From Streptomyces longhuiensis (lineage in GTDB: Bacteria > Actinomycetota > Actinomycetes > Streptomycetales > Streptomycetaceae): a stretch of DNA of 64,000 bases. The notes under the pieces were generated by a model. The model saw only the letters and a program-made list of their open reading frames with translations, did no database searches and was not told where the DNA came from. How positions within the stretch are numbered: the stretch's first letter is position 1; every line of letters starts with the position of its first letter. The stretch is from positions 8,882,001 through 8,946,000 of the forward strand of contig NZ_CP085173.1 in NCBI RefSeq assembly GCF_020616555.1. Reading direction: 5' to 3'. Made by a program: the position numbers and the translations under genes. This document shows positions 63,503 to 64,000 of this stretch, in pieces.

Positions 63503-64000
63503 TCTGGCTGACGTGGAAGCAGCATCGCAAGCAAGCGCTGTTCGCCGGGATCGGGCTGGCCGCACTCGCCGCGATCATGATTCCCACCGGCCTGCGGATG
63601 CACGACGCCTTCGACAACTCCGGCCTGGGCGCGTGCCTTTCGAACCTGGGCACGGACGTGCTGGCCGCGAACAAGGCCGTGGACCGCTGCAACGCCCTCA
63701 GTACTCAGTTCCAGAACGAGTTCAAGGATCTGTCGTTCGTCGGCATCCTCTTCGTGATCCTGCCGCTGCTGGTGGGGTTGTTCCTCGGCGCACCGCTGAT
63801 CTCCCGCGAAGTCGAACACGGCACGCACCGGTTCGTGTGGACGCAGGGCGTCAGCCGCCTGCGGTGGGCGCTCGTCAAGTTCGGCCTGGTGGGTGTCGTC
63901 ACGGCCCTCCTCGCAGTGGTCTACGCCCTGGGGGTGTCCTGGTGGTACGAGCCGCTGGCCGCCAACGGCAACGGGCGATTCGGCTACCTCTGGTTCGACG
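63499..64000 (+). CDS. ABC-2-type permease, 5' part (continues beyond window)
   Basis: The first 167 codons are present. M-I-W-L-T-W-K-Q-H-R-K-Q opens a TM helix (about 12-30), followed by an outer loop with two Cys (L-G-A-C-L-S, D-R-C-N-A-L). TM2 (about 78-98) is followed by R-E-V-E-H-G-T-H-R-F-V-W-T-Q-G, the hallmark of the Streptomyces ABC-2 permeases paired with YtrA-type regulators. The ATG overlaps the ATPase stop (ATGA), so the two are translationally coupled. Confidence 0.9.
   Translation, partial: MIWLTWKQHRKQALFAGIGLAALAAIMIPTGLRMHDAFDNSGLGACLSNLGTDVLAANKAVDRCNALSTQFQNEFKDLSFVGILFVILPLLVGLFLGAPLISREVEHGTHRFVWTQGVSRLRWALVKFGLVGVVTALLAVVYALGVSWWYEPLAANGNGRFGYLWFD

Overview
The window reads as a piece of a Streptomyces chromosome. 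GC is very high with strong third-position bias, GTG and TTG starts are common, regulators of the TetR, LacI, MarR, PucR, AraC and MmyB-like types are dense, and there is a chaplin gene (44619-44855), a family tied to aerial hyphae in Streptomyces. I see no insertion sequence, prophage, CRISPR array or rRNA. Most genes are complete. Two look broken (an aminoglycoside-phosphotransferase-like 5' fragment at 8186-8512 and an IclR regulator at 26917-27324), and both window edges cut a gene.

Layout. 1-9700: small enzymes and lipoproteins, a large SpoIIE-type phosphatase sensor, and a clan GH-A-like glycosidase divergent from its TetR regulator. 9766-19552: PucR regulator, ECF-like sigma factor divergent from an acyltransferase-3/SGNH protein, amidohydrolase, PhyH dioxygenase divergent from an AraC regulator, lipoprotein, MmyB-like regulator. 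19744-21354: a rifampicin monooxygenase (rox) with a long GC palindrome upstream that fits the rifamycin-associated element. 23470-31233: an aldaric-acid (galactarate/glucarate) catabolic island with a talarate/galactarate dehydratase, glucarate dehydratase, two KdgD paralogues, a GntP permease, a LysR regulator and a dead IclR regulator. 31294-31367: initiator tRNA-fMet with a strong terminator.

31621-40424: YhgE/Pip-type membrane protein, small membrane proteins, HPP protein, katG divergent from a Fur-family regulator, a secreted protein, and an SDR lacking its catalytic residues. 40717-44359: LacI-controlled pair of a C45-type acyltransferase/hydrolase and an MHS-family symporter. 44619-56835: chaplin, then regulator/enzyme pairs (TetR/aldo-keto reductase, TetR/class II aldolase, TetR/SDR, MarR/UbiX-UbiD hydroxyarylate decarboxylase), nearly all divergent with a clear palindromic operator between them. 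56870-62031: two APC-superfamily transporters, one a KimA-like K+ importer, and a DUF4118 membrane protein. 62151-64000: a YtrA-type GntR regulator with an ABC ATPase and permease, cut by the window end.

How it fits together. The region is mostly nutrient-scavenging and stress modules, each with a local regulator. The best integrated is the aldarate island: uptake by GntP, dehydration by GudD or the talarate/galactarate dehydratase, then KdgD to 2,5-dioxopentanoate. The last enzyme to 2-oxoglutarate is not in the window. A 31-bp element (25/31 identical) precedes both kdgD1 and the galactarate dehydratase/lysR pair, which suggests a LysR regulon. Short tandem repeats recur: a 9-bp-period GATC array between katG and fur, hexamer runs inside two genes, and a 26-bp duplication over an ABC start site.
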